From Anaerolentibacter hominis (GTDB lineage Bacteria > Bacillota > Clostridia > Lachnospirales > Lachnospiraceae): 64,000 nt of DNA. A program made the translations under genes and the position numbers. Location: NCBI RefSeq assembly GCF_032380675.1, contig NZ_JAWDIX010000001.1:62001-126000 (forward strand). Reading direction: 5' to 3'. This document shows positions 35,517 to 44,920 of this stretch, one piece after another. Every line of letters starts with the position of its first letter. Position 1 is the first letter of the stretch. The notes below the pieces were generated by a model, which was given only the letters and a program-made list of their open reading frames with translations, did not search any database and had not been told where the DNA came from.

Positions 35517-36914
35517 ATGGCAGACACGAATATAGGTAAGATCACTCAGATCATCAGTGCGGTTATCGACGTGAAGTTTGAAGAAGGACACCTTCCTGAA
35601 ATATATGAAGCGGTTAATGTACAGCGCAGAGAAGGCGGAAATCTGGTTCTGGAAGTCGCACAGCATCTGGGTGATGATACGGTACGCTGTATCGCAATGG
35701 GACCGACCGACGGACTTGTCCGCGGGATGGAAGCCGTGGCTACAGGCGCGCCGATTACCGTCCCGGTCGGGGAGGAAACCCTTGGCCGTATGTTTAATGT
35801 TCTGGGAGAGCCCATTGATGAAAAGGAAGCTCCCAAGGTAAAAGAATATCATCCAATACACAGAAAAGCTCCGTCATTTGAGGAGCAGTCCACTTCCACC
35901 GAGATGCTGGAGACCGGTATCAAGGTAGTTGATCTGCTTTGTCCTTATCAGAAAGGCGGTAAAATCGGTCTGTTCGGAGGCGCCGGCGTGGGTAAAACCG
36001 TGCTGATTCAGGAGCTGATTACAAATATCGCCACAGAGCACGGCGGATATTCCGTGTTTACGGGTGTTGGAGAGCGTACCAGAGAGGGTAACGATCTCTA
36101 TTATGAAATGATAGATTCTGGTGTTATTGACAAAACTACCATGGTTTTCGGCCAGATGAACGAGCCGCCGGGAGCCAGGATGAGAGTAGGTCTTACCGGT
36201 CTTACTATGGCGGAGTATTTCCGTGACATGGGTGGTAAGGACGTACTGCTCTTTATTGATAATATTTTCCGTTTTACCCAGGCAGGTTCAGAGGTTTCCG
36301 CCCTGCTTGGCCGTATGCCGAGTGCCGTAGGCTATCAGCCTACCCTGCAGACGGAGATGGGTGCGCTGCAGGAGCGTATTACTTCTACTAAAAAAGGTTC
36401 CATCACATCGGTCCAGGCCGTTTATGTGCCTGCGGATGACCTGACGGACCCTGCGCCGGCGACTACTTTTGCCCATCTGGATGCCACGACGGTACTGTCA
36501 CGTTCTATCGTGGAGCTGGGTATTTACCCGGCGGTTGATCCGCTGGAGTCCACTTCCCGTATCCTTGATCCCAGAGTGGTGGGAGAAGAGCACTATCAAG
36601 TGGCCAGAGGCGTGCAGGAAGTACTTCAGAAATATAAAGAACTGCAGGATATTATTGCAATTCTGGGTATGGATGAGCTGTCGGAGGAGGACAAGATTAC
36701 GGTAGCAAGAGCCAGAAAGATTCAGAGATTCCTGTCCCAGCCATTCTCAGTGGCGGAGCAGTTTACAGGCCTGCCCGGCAAATATGTGCCGATTTCTGAG
36801 ACAATCCGGGGCTTTAAAGAGATTCTGGACGGCAAACATGATGATATTCCGGAGAGCTATTTCCTGAATGCAGGCAGCATCGACGATGTACTTGCCCGCA
36901 CAAAACGTGCTTAG
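35517..36914 (+). CDS. atpD: ATP synthase F1 subunit beta
   Basis: 465 residues. Catalytic subunit; Walker A GGAGVGKTV, catalytic Glu in GVGERTREGNDL, Walker B VLLFIDNIFRFTQAGSEVSALLGRMPSAVGYQPTL region (DNIFR), DELSEEDKITVARARKIQRF near the C-terminus (DELSEED). Ribosome site AAAAGGGGTGAGC. Confidence 0.98.
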   Translation: MADTNIGKITQIISAVIDVKFEEGHLPEIYEAVNVQRREGGNLVLEVAQHLGDDTVRCIAMGPTDGLVRGMEAVATGAPITVPVGEETLGRMFNVLGEPIDEKEAPKVKEYHPIHRKAPSFEEQSTSTEMLETGIKVVDLLCPYQKGGKIGLFGGAGVGKTVLIQELITNIATEHGGYSVFTGVGERTREGNDLYYEMIDSGVIDKTTMVFGQMNEPPGARMRVGLTGLTMAEYFRDMGGKDVLLFIDNIFRFTQAGSEVSALLGRMPSAVGYQPTLQTEMGALQERITSTKKGSITSVQAVYVPADDLTDPAPATTFAHLDATTVLSRSIVELGIYPAVDPLESTSRILDPRVVGEEHYQVARGVQEVLQKYKELQDIIAILGMDELSEEDKITVARARKIQRFLSQPFSVAEQFTGLPGKYVPISETIRGFKEILDGKHDDIPESYFLNAGSIDDVLARTKRA

Positions 36915-36931
36915 AGCACAGGGAGGAAGCA

Positions 36932-37339
36932 ATGGCTGAAAACGGATCTTTTCAATTAAAAATCATTTCTCCGGACCGCGTTTTTTTTGAAGGAGAGACT
37001 GATTTTGTAGAGTTAAATACAACGGAAGGGGAACTGGGGATTCTGAAGAATCACATTCCGCTGACGGCGATACTGGCTCCCGGAGTTCTGCGAATCCACA
37101 ATGGCGGCGATGTAAGAGAAGCGGCGCTGCACAGAGGGTTTATGGAGATCTTGCCGGAGGGCGTTATGATACTGGCCGAGGTCTGCGAATGGCCGGAGGA
37201 AATTGATATTAACCGGGCAAATGAAGCAAAGATCCGGGCTGAGAGACATTTAAAGAGCCCGGGATATGATTTTACCCGGGCCAACGCGGCTCTGATGCGG
37301 TCTCTGATCAGACTCAGGGTTGCGAGGGATAAAAATTAA
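36932..37339 (+). CDS. atpC: ATP synthase F1 subunit epsilon
   Basis: 135 residues. N-terminal beta sandwich (GELGILKNHIPLTAIL, the HIPL signature) and C-terminal helical hairpin. Part of the central stalk and regulates ATPase activity. Last gene of the operon, 17 bases after atpD. Confidence 0.95.
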   Translation: MAENGSFQLKIISPDRVFFEGETDFVELNTTEGELGILKNHIPLTAILAPGVLRIHNGGDVREAALHRGFMEILPEGVMILAEVCEWPEEIDINRANEAKIRAERHLKSPGYDFTRANAALMRSLIRLRVARDKN

Positions 37340-37346
37340 GAATGAG

Positions 37347-37406
37347 GGGTGCGTTCGATATTGCAAAGAGTGGGATTTGCAGTATCGAATGCACCCTGTT
37401 CTTTTT
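37347..37406 (+). terminator. Terminator of the atp operon
   Basis: A long stem GGGTGCGTTCGATATTGCAAA (37347-37367, given here as its limits) pairs with 37376-37396 with few mismatches around an 8-base loop, followed by TGTTCTTTTTA. Confidence 0.85.
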
Positions 37407-37512
37407 ATCATGGAAGTAGATAAGACTCCCACCTCAATAGGTGGTGAGTAAATAACAAATTCGTCTTGGTGGGAGCCCAGTCTCCTTCCAAGTACGCCGA
37501 GGCGTACTTGAA
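37404..37512. repeat. Dispersed hairpin-rich repeat, copy 2
   Basis: About 109 bp nearly identical to 26501-26637, abutting the atp terminator. It lacks the 23 bases that in copy 1 lie between two CAAG-like repeats, as if lost by short-repeat recombination. Compensatory change keeps pairing in the first hairpin (CCACCTCAATAGGTGGTG here, CCACCTCTATAGGCGGGG in copy 1). Confidence 0.8.
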
Positions 37513-37554
37513 CTGACTGTATAACAATGTATATCAGATGGGAGGGAGTGCCTG

Positions 37555-37935
37555 TCAGGCCTGCCTTAAGTAGTTGTTTCGCATCTGGTGGTGCCGGTAA
37601 CGGAAGCGGCGGTATACCAGTTCATTTAACAGCATGGAGGTTACCAGTTCATCCGGATAGGCGGCGTCCTCGGTCGTTCCGCAGTTTCCAATTACTGTTT
37701 TCACAATCCCCAGAATTGTGACTTTATCTGGATATTCATCAAATATTACGCTTCCGGCAAATTCTAATTTATCGCATTCATTTTCTATACAGGATTGCAG
37801 ATCTCTCAGATGAAGCGGAAGCATGCTCTTAAAGTAAAGCCAGTCGTCTTCCATATCGGCGATGTCATTTCCGTAAAAACAGTAGAATCCATAGGGAAAA
37901 TTGTTGCCCTTTGCATATTTTTCCATTTGGGACAT
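37555..37935 (-). CDS. Hypothetical protein
   Basis: 126 residues from ATG 37935, six bases after CAGGAGC. The frame is open to 38073, but that longer form would overlap the promoter of the divergent gene. The sequence is acidic with aromatic clusters (YGFYCFYGNDIADMEDDWLYF) and a C-terminal RRFRYRHHQMRNNY tail. No signal peptide or membrane segment. I recognise no family. Confidence 0.5.
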   Translation of the reverse strand: MSQMEKYAKGNNFPYGFYCFYGNDIADMEDDWLYFKSMLPLHLRDLQSCIENECDKLEFAGSVIFDEYPDKVTILGIVKTVIGNCGTTEDAAYPDELVTSMLLNELVYRRFRYRHHQMRNNYLRQA

Positions 37936-38045
37936 AATTAGCTCCTGAAAATCCTTGTTATTGTATTCTATGATCGGGACGCAAAAACAGTGCAGAATTT
38001 CACAAAACAACCGGTTTTGTGCGGTTATGGAAACCCCTTCTCCCC

Positions 38046-38074
38046 TTGCACTTTGCAAAAAAAGTCGGTACAAT
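38046..38074 (+). promoter_or_regulatory. Promoter of the 38138 gene
   Basis: TTGCAC and TACAAT with a 17-base spacer, about 60 bases before the ATG. Confidence 0.7.
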
Positions 38075-38137
38075 GAATTTTATCGGACCTATTGAGAAAA
38101 ATAAAACTGATGGCAGCGCTTCGATATGGAGGAAAGA

Positions 38138-40678
38138 ATGAAGCATATTTATAGATTTCTGGTATTTTTTCTGGTGTTTGGAGTATCTTCTTTTTTGTGG
38201 TACAAGGTTCTCTGGGCAGGAACTCAGGATTTTGACGTGAATTTAACAATTACGGAAATGGCAGATGCATCGTTTCCTCTTGTTACGATAAAAACAGGGG
38301 AGGAGACGATTAACAGCCTCCACGGCTATGCATCTGCTCTGGATGCCTCTGCGGTGCGGAATAATATTACGCCTGTGGATAAGGAACAGGCTTTTTTTGT
38401 ATATATGGAAGAGGCCGCTGCAAGACCTAAGAAAGTAAATTATGAGATCAGAAGCGCAGACGGGGATAGTATTCTGGAGTCTGATTCGATTCTGGCCCTG
38501 GAGAAGGATGACGATGGTAACCGGTACGTGAAGATTAAGATACAGACCGGGCTGACCGAAGGAGAGGAATATCCGGTACGGATTACTCTGGTAACTGATA
38601 CGAATAAAAAGATCCATTATTATACACGGGTGAAATACTATGAGGATGGCCACCTGGAAGAAAAGATTGATTTTGCCCTGGATTTTCACAGCAAAACGCT
38701 GGATAAGAAGAAGGCGGAGGAGCTGTCCCGCTATCTGGAACCAGACCATAAAGTCCAGTCGGAGTCTCTGCATGAGGTTACCATTGGTTCTCAGCTGAAT
38801 CTGGTGAGCTGGGCGGAGATGGCGCCTGAGGTAGTCACACCTGTCGTACCTGCGGTAAAGGAAATGAACCCGGAAACAGCCTCCATTGAGCTGGATTATA
38901 TGGTCGCCTCAACCGGACCGGCCGGGCAGGAGCTGTATACGGTAAAGGAATTTTTCAGAGTAAAATATACGGCGGACCGGATGTATCTGCTTAGCTACAG
39001 ACGAACCATGGAGGAGGTCTTTGACATCAGCCAGGCGAGTCTTGCCAAAAGCGAGCTGAAGCTTGGAATTATAAATGAGGATCATTTTTCCTTCCTGGCA
39101 GGCGAGGACGGCAGCAGAGTCTGTTTTGTGGCGAATCATGCCTTATGGAGTTATGATCTTAATCTGAATAAGGCGTCGCTGGTCTTTTCCTTTTATCAGA
39201 ATCCGGAGACTTATAAATGGGAGGGATATGATCAGCATGAAGTCCGTATCCTGAATATGGATGATGACGGCAACATAGACTTTATGGTTTACGGCTACAT
39301 GAACCGGGGGGATTACGAAGGGAAGGTGGCTGTTATTCTGTATCGGTATTATGCGGCAGAAAACCGGATGAAAGAGAGGGTATATATCCCGGTTTCCGTT
39401 CCCTATCAATTTTTAAAGGAAGAGATTGAGCAGTTCGCCTATGTATCCAAGTCGGAGATATTTTATTTCTCCGTGAATCACCAGATTTATGCCTATAATA
39501 TGACGACCAGGGACTGTGAAATTATCGCGCCGGACGTGTCGGAGGAGAGCTTTCTGGCATCTTCGGAGGGCGGGTATGCCATCTGGCAGAACAACGTGCA
39601 GGCCCAGGAGTCTACGGAGCTGATACTGCAGGATATGGAGACCGGCAAGCAGAATCGATTCAGCGCCAGGAAAAATGAAAACATCGTGCTCCTTGGTCAG
39701 ACGGAAACGGATATGGTCATCGGTTACGTGAAGACCAAGGATATCCGGGAGAATATAGACGGTTCTGTTACAGTTCCGGCCTATGAGGTCGCAATTATAG
39801 ACAGTGCCGGAAATACTCTGAAGAATTATAAGAAGAAGGGGATCTACGTTGCGGGGGTTCAGGTGGAGGACCACGTGGTTTCTCTGAATACCGTAAAAAA
39901 GAATGGAAACGGCTACGAGGCGAGAAAGACAGAATATATTATCAGCCGGTCGGAGAACGGCAGCGAAGCGGTAACGCTTTCCTCCAGAGTGACGGACCGG
40001 GCTTTGACCGAATATTATTTATCCCTGCCGGAAACATTTAAGATGGAGGGGCTTCCGGAGCAGGAGAAGGCGCTGAATACGGTAATCGTCGAGGATCTGA
40101 CTTTGCGTCTTGAGATGCAGCAGAACGATACCGGACGGTATTATATCTATGCCTGGGGCAGCATTATGGGACACACAGATTCAGCTGCCGAGGCAATTAC
40201 ACTGGCGGACGAAAATATGGGAGTTGTGGCGGATGGAACGAATCGGATTATATGGGAAAGAGGCGGCAGGGAAAGCCGCCATGGTATCCAGAATATTGCC
40301 GCCCAGTATTGCTCTTCCGGTGTTACCAGCATGGGAGCCTGCCTGGCTATGATTCTGGACAAAGAATTTGTAACTGCCGATGCTGCGGATCTTTCCGCGC
40401 AGAAGGGCTCTGCCCTGAAACTGCTGAATGAAAACCTGTCTGCTTTGCCGGTTAACCTGACCGGATGCAGCCTGGATGAGGTCTTATATTTCGTGGGGAA
40501 GGACCGTCCGGTCATTGCTTTGAAAGAAGGTCAGAATGCAGTATTGATTATTGGATATGATACCGAATATATTAAATTTGTGGACCCTGCGGCGGGCAGA
40601 ACCCAGATTATCCGCCTGAGTGCCGCACAGGCCCAGTTTGAGCGTGCGGGAAATGTATTTATCAGCTACGTGAAATAA
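38138..40678 (+). CDS. Large exported protein with a C39-like domain lacking the catalytic His
   Basis: 846 residues from ATG 38138 after GGAGGAAAG. One N-terminal membrane/signal segment (about 5-24, FLVFFLVFGVSSFLWYKVLW). A beta-rich middle of about 600 residues has propeller-like strands (RILNMDDDGNIDFMVYGYMNRG). The last 140 residues resemble a Peptidase_C39-like papain fold (QYCSSGVTSMGACLAMIL), but where such domains have His-x-VVVxGYD, this one reads QNAVLIIGYD, so activity is doubtful. May act as a binding rather than cutting domain at the cell surface. Confidence 0.65.
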   Translation: MKHIYRFLVFFLVFGVSSFLWYKVLWAGTQDFDVNLTITEMADASFPLVTIKTGEETINSLHGYASALDASAVRNNITPVDKEQAFFVYMEEAAARPKKVNYEIRSADGDSILESDSILALEKDDDGNRYVKIKIQTGLTEGEEYPVRITLVTDTNKKIHYYTRVKYYEDGHLEEKIDFALDFHSKTLDKKKAEELSRYLEPDHKVQSESLHEVTIGSQLNLVSWAEMAPEVVTPVVPAVKEMNPETASIELDYMVASTGPAGQELYTVKEFFRVKYTADRMYLLSYRRTMEEVFDISQASLAKSELKLGIINEDHFSFLAGEDGSRVCFVANHALWSYDLNLNKASLVFSFYQNPETYKWEGYDQHEVRILNMDDDGNIDFMVYGYMNRGDYEGKVAVILYRYYAAENRMKERVYIPVSVPYQFLKEEIEQFAYVSKSEIFYFSVNHQIYAYNMTTRDCEIIAPDVSEESFLASSEGGYAIWQNNVQAQESTELILQDMETGKQNRFSARKNENIVLLGQTETDMVIGYVKTKDIRENIDGSVTVPAYEVAIIDSAGNTLKNYKKKGIYVAGVQVEDHVVSLNTVKKNGNGYEARKTEYIISRSENGSEAVTLSSRVTDRALTEYYLSLPETFKMEGLPEQEKALNTVIVEDLTLRLEMQQNDTGRYYIYAWGSIMGHTDSAAEAITLADENMGVVADGTNRIIWERGGRESRHGIQNIAAQYCSSGVTSMGACLAMILDKEFVTADAADLSAQKGSALKLLNENLSALPVNLTGCSLDEVLYFVGKDRPVIALKEGQNAVLIIGYDTEYIKFVDPAAGRTQIIRLSAAQAQFERAGNVFISYVK

Positions 40679-40697
40679 ATCCGGACAGGAGGAACGT

Positions 40698-41816
40698 ATG
40701 GACGAGAGAATCAAACTACTGGCGAAAAACCTGACAGGTTATTCCATGAAGGTAAAGCCGGGTGACAAGGTATATATCAATTACACGGGAGCCAGCACCG
40801 CAGAACTGGCGAGGGCTGTGATCAAGGAGGTCTACGCGGCCGGCGGCCTGCCCTTTGCCCACTATATTGATCCTGCGGTGGAGCGGGAGATACTTCTGGG
40901 ATGTACAGAGGAACAGATTCGCCTGATGGGAGAGCTTGCATCCCGGGAGATGGAGCAGATGGACTGTTATGTGGGGATACGCGGGACGGACAATGTGTCA
41001 GAGTATGCCGATGTCCCCTCCGGAAAAATGGAGCTATACAGCAGGTACTTCAACAAACCGGTGCATACGGACCGGAGGGTTAAGAATACCAGATGGGTAG
41101 TGTTACGGTATCCGAATTATTCGATGGCTCAGCTGTCCAATACCAGCCTGGAGGCCTTTGAGGATTTCTATTTTCAGGTCTGTAACCTGGATTATTCTAA
41201 AATGGCGGAAGCGATGAAGCATCTGGTACGCATTCTGGAACAGACTGACCGCGTGCATTTGAAAGGACAGGGAACGGATCTGAGCTTTTCGATCAGGGGA
41301 ATACCGGCGGTGGCCTGTGCAGGGGAGATGAATATTCCGGACGGGGAAGTATTTACCGCGCCGGTGAGAGATTCGGTCAATGGGACGATCAGCTACAATA
41401 CACCGGCGGTCTACCAGGGTTTTACCTTTGAAAATATTTCTTTTACCTTTGAAAACGGCAAGATTGTAGATGCCAGAGCCAACGATACTAAGAGGCTGAA
41501 TCAGATCCTGGACACGGATGAAGGGTCCCGTTATATCGGGGAATTTGCCATAGGAGTAAATCCATATGTGACGAAGCCGATGAAAGATACACTGTTTGAT
41601 GAAAAGATAATGGGTTCGATCCATCTGACTCCGGGTTCCTGCTACGAGGGGGAAGCAGACAATGGAAATCATTCTGCAATCCACTGGGATCTGGTTTATA
41701 TTCAGACTCCGGAGTACGGCGGCGGTGAGATCTATTTTGATGATGTACTGGTGAGAAAAGACGGAATGTTTGTTATTCCTGAACTGACGGCGCTGAATCC
41801 GGAAAACCTGAGGTAA
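40698..41816 (+). CDS. Aminopeptidase, M29 family
   Basis: 372 residues. M29 (thermophilic aminopeptidase T/AmpS) enzymes remove N-terminal residues using two metal ions. Visible marks: VKPGDKVYINYTG near the start, GTDLSFSIRG, CAGEMNIPDGEVFTAP (metal-binding Glu pair), and the C-terminal GEADNGNHSAIHWDLV (His and Asp ligands). Cytoplasmic, no signal. AGGAGGAACGT precedes the ATG, 19 bases after the previous gene. Confidence 0.92.
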   Translation: MDERIKLLAKNLTGYSMKVKPGDKVYINYTGASTAELARAVIKEVYAAGGLPFAHYIDPAVEREILLGCTEEQIRLMGELASREMEQMDCYVGIRGTDNVSEYADVPSGKMELYSRYFNKPVHTDRRVKNTRWVVLRYPNYSMAQLSNTSLEAFEDFYFQVCNLDYSKMAEAMKHLVRILEQTDRVHLKGQGTDLSFSIRGIPAVACAGEMNIPDGEVFTAPVRDSVNGTISYNTPAVYQGFTFENISFTFENGKIVDARANDTKRLNQILDTDEGSRYIGEFAIGVNPYVTKPMKDTLFDEKIMGSIHLTPGSCYEGEADNGNHSAIHWDLVYIQTPEYGGGEIYFDDVLVRKDGMFVIPELTALNPENLR

Positions 41817-41842
41817 CGATATAAGGAAGGACGTGAGAACGT

Positions 41843-43009
41843 TTGCAAAATAAAAAAAGAGTTATTTTAATCGTCCTGGACAGCTTTGGCATCGGGGAGA
41901 TGCCGGATGCAGGAAACTATGGGGATGAGGGCAGCCATACCCTGAATGCTGTGCGCAGGAGTCCGTCTTTATCGATTCCCAACCTGGAAGAGATGGGGCT
42001 GTTGGCCATTGACGGACAGGAACAGGCTGGGAAGGCGGCAAAAGGTGCCTTTGCCAGAATGAAAGAACAATCTGCCGGAAAAGATACTACAACCGGTCAC
42101 TGGGAAATCGCCGGTTTGATCTCTCATAAGGCTTTTCCAACCTTTCCGGAAGGATTTCCGGCAGAGTTGCTTGAGCAGCTTGCCAATGAGACCGGAAGAG
42201 GCATCCTGTGCAATAAGCCGTATTCCGGCACAGATGTAATCCGGGACTATGGGGAGGAACACGTCCGGACCGGGAAACTGATTGTTTATACCTCCGCTGA
42301 CAGTGTGCTTCAAATTGCGGCCCATGAGGATGTGGTGCCGGTGGAAGAGTTATACCGGTACTGCGAAATAGCAAGAAGGCTCTGTACGGGACCTTATGGT
42401 GTCGGCAGGGTGATTGCCCGCCCCTTCATCGGGGAGCCCGGGAACTTTACCAGAACCACAAGACGGCATGACTTTTCCCTATCTCCGGGAAAACCCACAG
42501 CGCTTAATGTGCTGAGCGAAGCCGGACTGGATGTAATATCCGTGGGGAAGATCTATGATATATTTGCGGGCAGCGGAATAACAGAGTATGTGAGGACGGC
42601 CGGCAATACGGAGGGGATTGAGCGGACGCTGGAATATATGGATCAAGACTTTAACGGCCTGCTGTTTACCAATCTGGTGGATTTTGATATGCTGTACGGC
42701 CATCGGAATGACGTGGAGGGCTATGCAAAGGCACTGACGAATTTTGATGGTTTTCTGCCGGAGATCAGGAAAAGGATGAGGCCGGATGATATTTTGATGA
42801 TCACGGCAGATCACGGCTGCGACCCAAGCACACCGTCTACGGACCATTCCAGGGAGTATACACCTCTTCTTATGGCAGGCGAACGGGTGAAAGATATCAA
42901 TCTGGGAACCCGGGAGTCCTTCGCCGATATCGGCAGGACGATTGCCGACTATTTTGAGGTGGGCAGTCAGCTGGACGGAAAATCATTTCTGGAAGAGATA
43001 GAACAATAA
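41843..43009 (+). CDS. deoB: Phosphopentomutase
   Basis: 388 residues from TTG after AAGGAAGGACGTGAG. Converts (deoxy)ribose 1-phosphate to the 5-phosphate. Alkaline-phosphatase-superfamily metal motifs: LDSFGIGEMPDA (Asp), GKDTTTGHWE (the phosphorylated Thr), and the C-terminal TADHGCDPSTPSTDHSREYTP. Begins the deoB-deoD-HAD-cdd salvage run. Confidence 0.96.
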   Translation: MQNKKRVILIVLDSFGIGEMPDAGNYGDEGSHTLNAVRRSPSLSIPNLEEMGLLAIDGQEQAGKAAKGAFARMKEQSAGKDTTTGHWEIAGLISHKAFPTFPEGFPAELLEQLANETGRGILCNKPYSGTDVIRDYGEEHVRTGKLIVYTSADSVLQIAAHEDVVPVEELYRYCEIARRLCTGPYGVGRVIARPFIGEPGNFTRTTRRHDFSLSPGKPTALNVLSEAGLDVISVGKIYDIFAGSGITEYVRTAGNTEGIERTLEYMDQDFNGLLFTNLVDFDMLYGHRNDVEGYAKALTNFDGFLPEIRKRMRPDDILMITADHGCDPSTPSTDHSREYTPLLMAGERVKDINLGTRESFADIGRTIADYFEVGSQLDGKSFLEEIEQ

Positions 43010-43024
43010 AAGGAGGAACAGATT

Positions 43025-43735
43025 ATGGCAATGACACCTACCCCGCACAACGAGGCGGTCAGCGGCAGCATCGCAAAGACGGTATTAATGCCGGGGGACC
43101 CTCTGCGTGCAAAGTTTATCGCAGAACAGTACCTGGAACATGTAACGTGCTTTAACAGTGTGCGAAATATGCTTGGATTTACCGGAACCTATCACGGCAA
43201 AGAAATATCCGTCATGGGAAGCGGCATGGGGATGCCGTCCATCGGGATTTACTCCTATGAGCTGTTCCACTTTTATGATGTGGATGCGATTATAAGAATC
43301 GGCTCTGCGGGGGGAATTGCGGATGATGTAAAGGTGCACGACCTGGTCATCGGCATGGGAGCCTGCACGAACTCAAACTATGCCCTGCAGTACCGCCTGC
43401 CGGGGACCTTTGCCCCGATCGCGGACTACGGTCTGCTTCGCCGGGCCGTGGAGGAAGCAGAGGCTAGAAACCTGACCGTAAAGGTGGGGAATCTGCTCTC
43501 ATCCGACACATTTTATGATGATAATAAGGAAGCCAATGAAGCCTGGAAACGAATGAATGTATTGGCGGTGGAGATGGAAGCGGCGGCACTTTATATGAAC
43601 GCGGCCAGAGCAGGGAAAAAGGCGCTCTGCATTGCGACGATTTCCGACCATGTATTTACAGGGGAGGCGCTTTCCTCCAAAGAACGGCAGGAGGGCTTCC
43701 GGGACATGATGGAAGTGGCGCTGGAACTGGCATAG
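43025..43735 (+). CDS. deoD: Purine nucleoside phosphorylase, DeoD type
   Basis: 236 residues. Cleaves purine (deoxy)nucleosides with phosphate to base and pentose 1-phosphate. Landmarks: MPGDPLRAKFIAE (phosphate loop), GMGMPSIGIYSYEL, RIGSAGGI, EMEAAALY, and the catalytic Asp in TISDHVFTGE. Fifteen bases after deoB, so its product feeds DeoB directly. Confidence 0.96.
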   Translation: MAMTPTPHNEAVSGSIAKTVLMPGDPLRAKFIAEQYLEHVTCFNSVRNMLGFTGTYHGKEISVMGSGMGMPSIGIYSYELFHFYDVDAIIRIGSAGGIADDVKVHDLVIGMGACTNSNYALQYRLPGTFAPIADYGLLRRAVEEAEARNLTVKVGNLLSSDTFYDDNKEANEAWKRMNVLAVEMEAAALYMNAARAGKKALCIATISDHVFTGEALSSKERQEGFRDMMEVALELA

Positions 43736-43763
43736 CAGAGGGATGGAGAGGCTTGGTAAACGG

Positions 43764-44429
43764 ATGATAAAAGCGGTAGCTATGGATATGGACGGCCTGA
43801 TGTTTGATACGGAGGCGCTTGCGCTGGAGGGCTGGAAACATGTAGGAGAACAGCTGGGGATAGACATACCGGAGAGTTTGATTATGGAGATGGTAGGTCT
43901 GGACGTGGATCAGTCCGCGGCGGCCTGCGAACGGCATTACGGCTGTCGGGTTGATTTTGACAGCTGGCGCAAAATGCGCATCCGCTGGGTATGGGACTAT
44001 ATCGAAGCAAATGGGATGCCGGTGAAGCCTGGCCTTATGGAACTTCTCGGGTATCTGAAGGAGCGCGGTTATCTGAGTATTGTGGCGACTTCAAGTCATC
44101 GGTACGCGGTGGATTTTTACTTTGAGAAGGCGGGGCTGACAGACTATTTCGATCAGATTGTAAGTGCGGAGGCTGTACGCCTGAGAAAACCGGACCCGGC
44201 TATTTATCGGAAAGCAAGCGAAATGCTGGGAGTAAGGCCGGAGCAGTGTATGGCGCTGGAAGATTCTCCTGTGGGGATTCTGGCGGCCTGCCGGGCAGGA
44301 ATGAAGCCGGTTATGATTCCTGATCTGATCCGGCCGGATAAGGAGACAGAGAAATTGCTGTATGCCTGTGTGAATGATTTAACGGAGGTGATACCTCTGC
44401 TGGAACGGGACAGACAGAGCCATGGCTGA
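43764..44429 (+). CDS. HAD-superfamily hydrolase (beta-phosphoglucomutase-like)
   Basis: 221 residues from ATG 43764 (MIKAVAMDMDGLMFDTEA); ATG 43743 in frame would add seven residues but has the ribosome site too close. HAD motifs: DMDGLMFD (nucleophile Asp), motif II VATSS, motif III Lys in RKPDPAIY, motif IV EDSPVGILAA. A helical cap lies between I and II. Likely a phosphosugar or nucleotide phosphatase/mutase in the salvage run. Confidence 0.88.
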   Translation: MIKAVAMDMDGLMFDTEALALEGWKHVGEQLGIDIPESLIMEMVGLDVDQSAAACERHYGCRVDFDSWRKMRIRWVWDYIEANGMPVKPGLMELLGYLKERGYLSIVATSSHRYAVDFYFEKAGLTDYFDQIVSAEAVRLRKPDPAIYRKASEMLGVRPEQCMALEDSPVGILAACRAGMKPVMIPDLIRPDKETEKLLYACVNDLTEVIPLLERDRQSHG

Positions 44430-44443
44430 TTGTATAAAGGAGA

Positions 44444-44899
44444 GTGGAAACGATAGAAGAAGTAAATGTAAAAGTATTGATTGCGGAGGCCTATGAGGCC
44501 GTTAAAAAAGCATATGCGCCCTACTCGCATTTCTGTGTGGGAGCTGCCCTGCAGGGCAGCAATGGCAGAATCTATCATGGATGTAATATAGAAAATGCTT
44601 CGTTTGGAGCGACAAACTGCGCAGAGCGGACTGCTATTTTTAAAGCAGTTTCTGTTGGAGTCACGGATCTGAAGGCCATAGCCATCGTGGGCGGGCCGGA
44701 GGAAAAAATAAACGGGTCGGAGAATCCGGTTCTGGAGTACTGTGCGCCCTGCGGAATCTGCCGCCAGGTTATGATGGAATTCTGTAACCCGGATACCTTT
44801 CAGATTATCCTGATCAAATCGCCGGAAGAATACAGGATCTTCACCTTAAGGGACCTTCTGCCGGAGGGTTTTGGACCGGGCAACCTGAAATCGGAATAA
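44444..44899 (+). CDS. cdd: Cytidine deaminase
   Basis: About 151 residues. Deaminates (deoxy)cytidine to (deoxy)uridine. Zinc site: CAE (NCAERTAIF) and PCGICRQ; substrate Asn/Glu in NIENASFG; PYSHFCVGAAL start. GTG 44444 stands almost against AAAGGAG (44436-44442), so spacing is poor; no better ATG/GTG/TTG lies before the conserved part, and TTG 44477 is possible. Confidence 0.93.
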   Translation: METIEEVNVKVLIAEAYEAVKKAYAPYSHFCVGAALQGSNGRIYHGCNIENASFGATNCAERTAIFKAVSVGVTDLKAIAIVGGPEEKINGSENPVLEYCAPCGICRQVMMEFCNPDTFQIILIKSPEEYRIFTLRDLLPEGFGPGNLKSE

Positions 44900-44920
44900 C
44901 AGTCGGAGGGAGGCTGGAAG

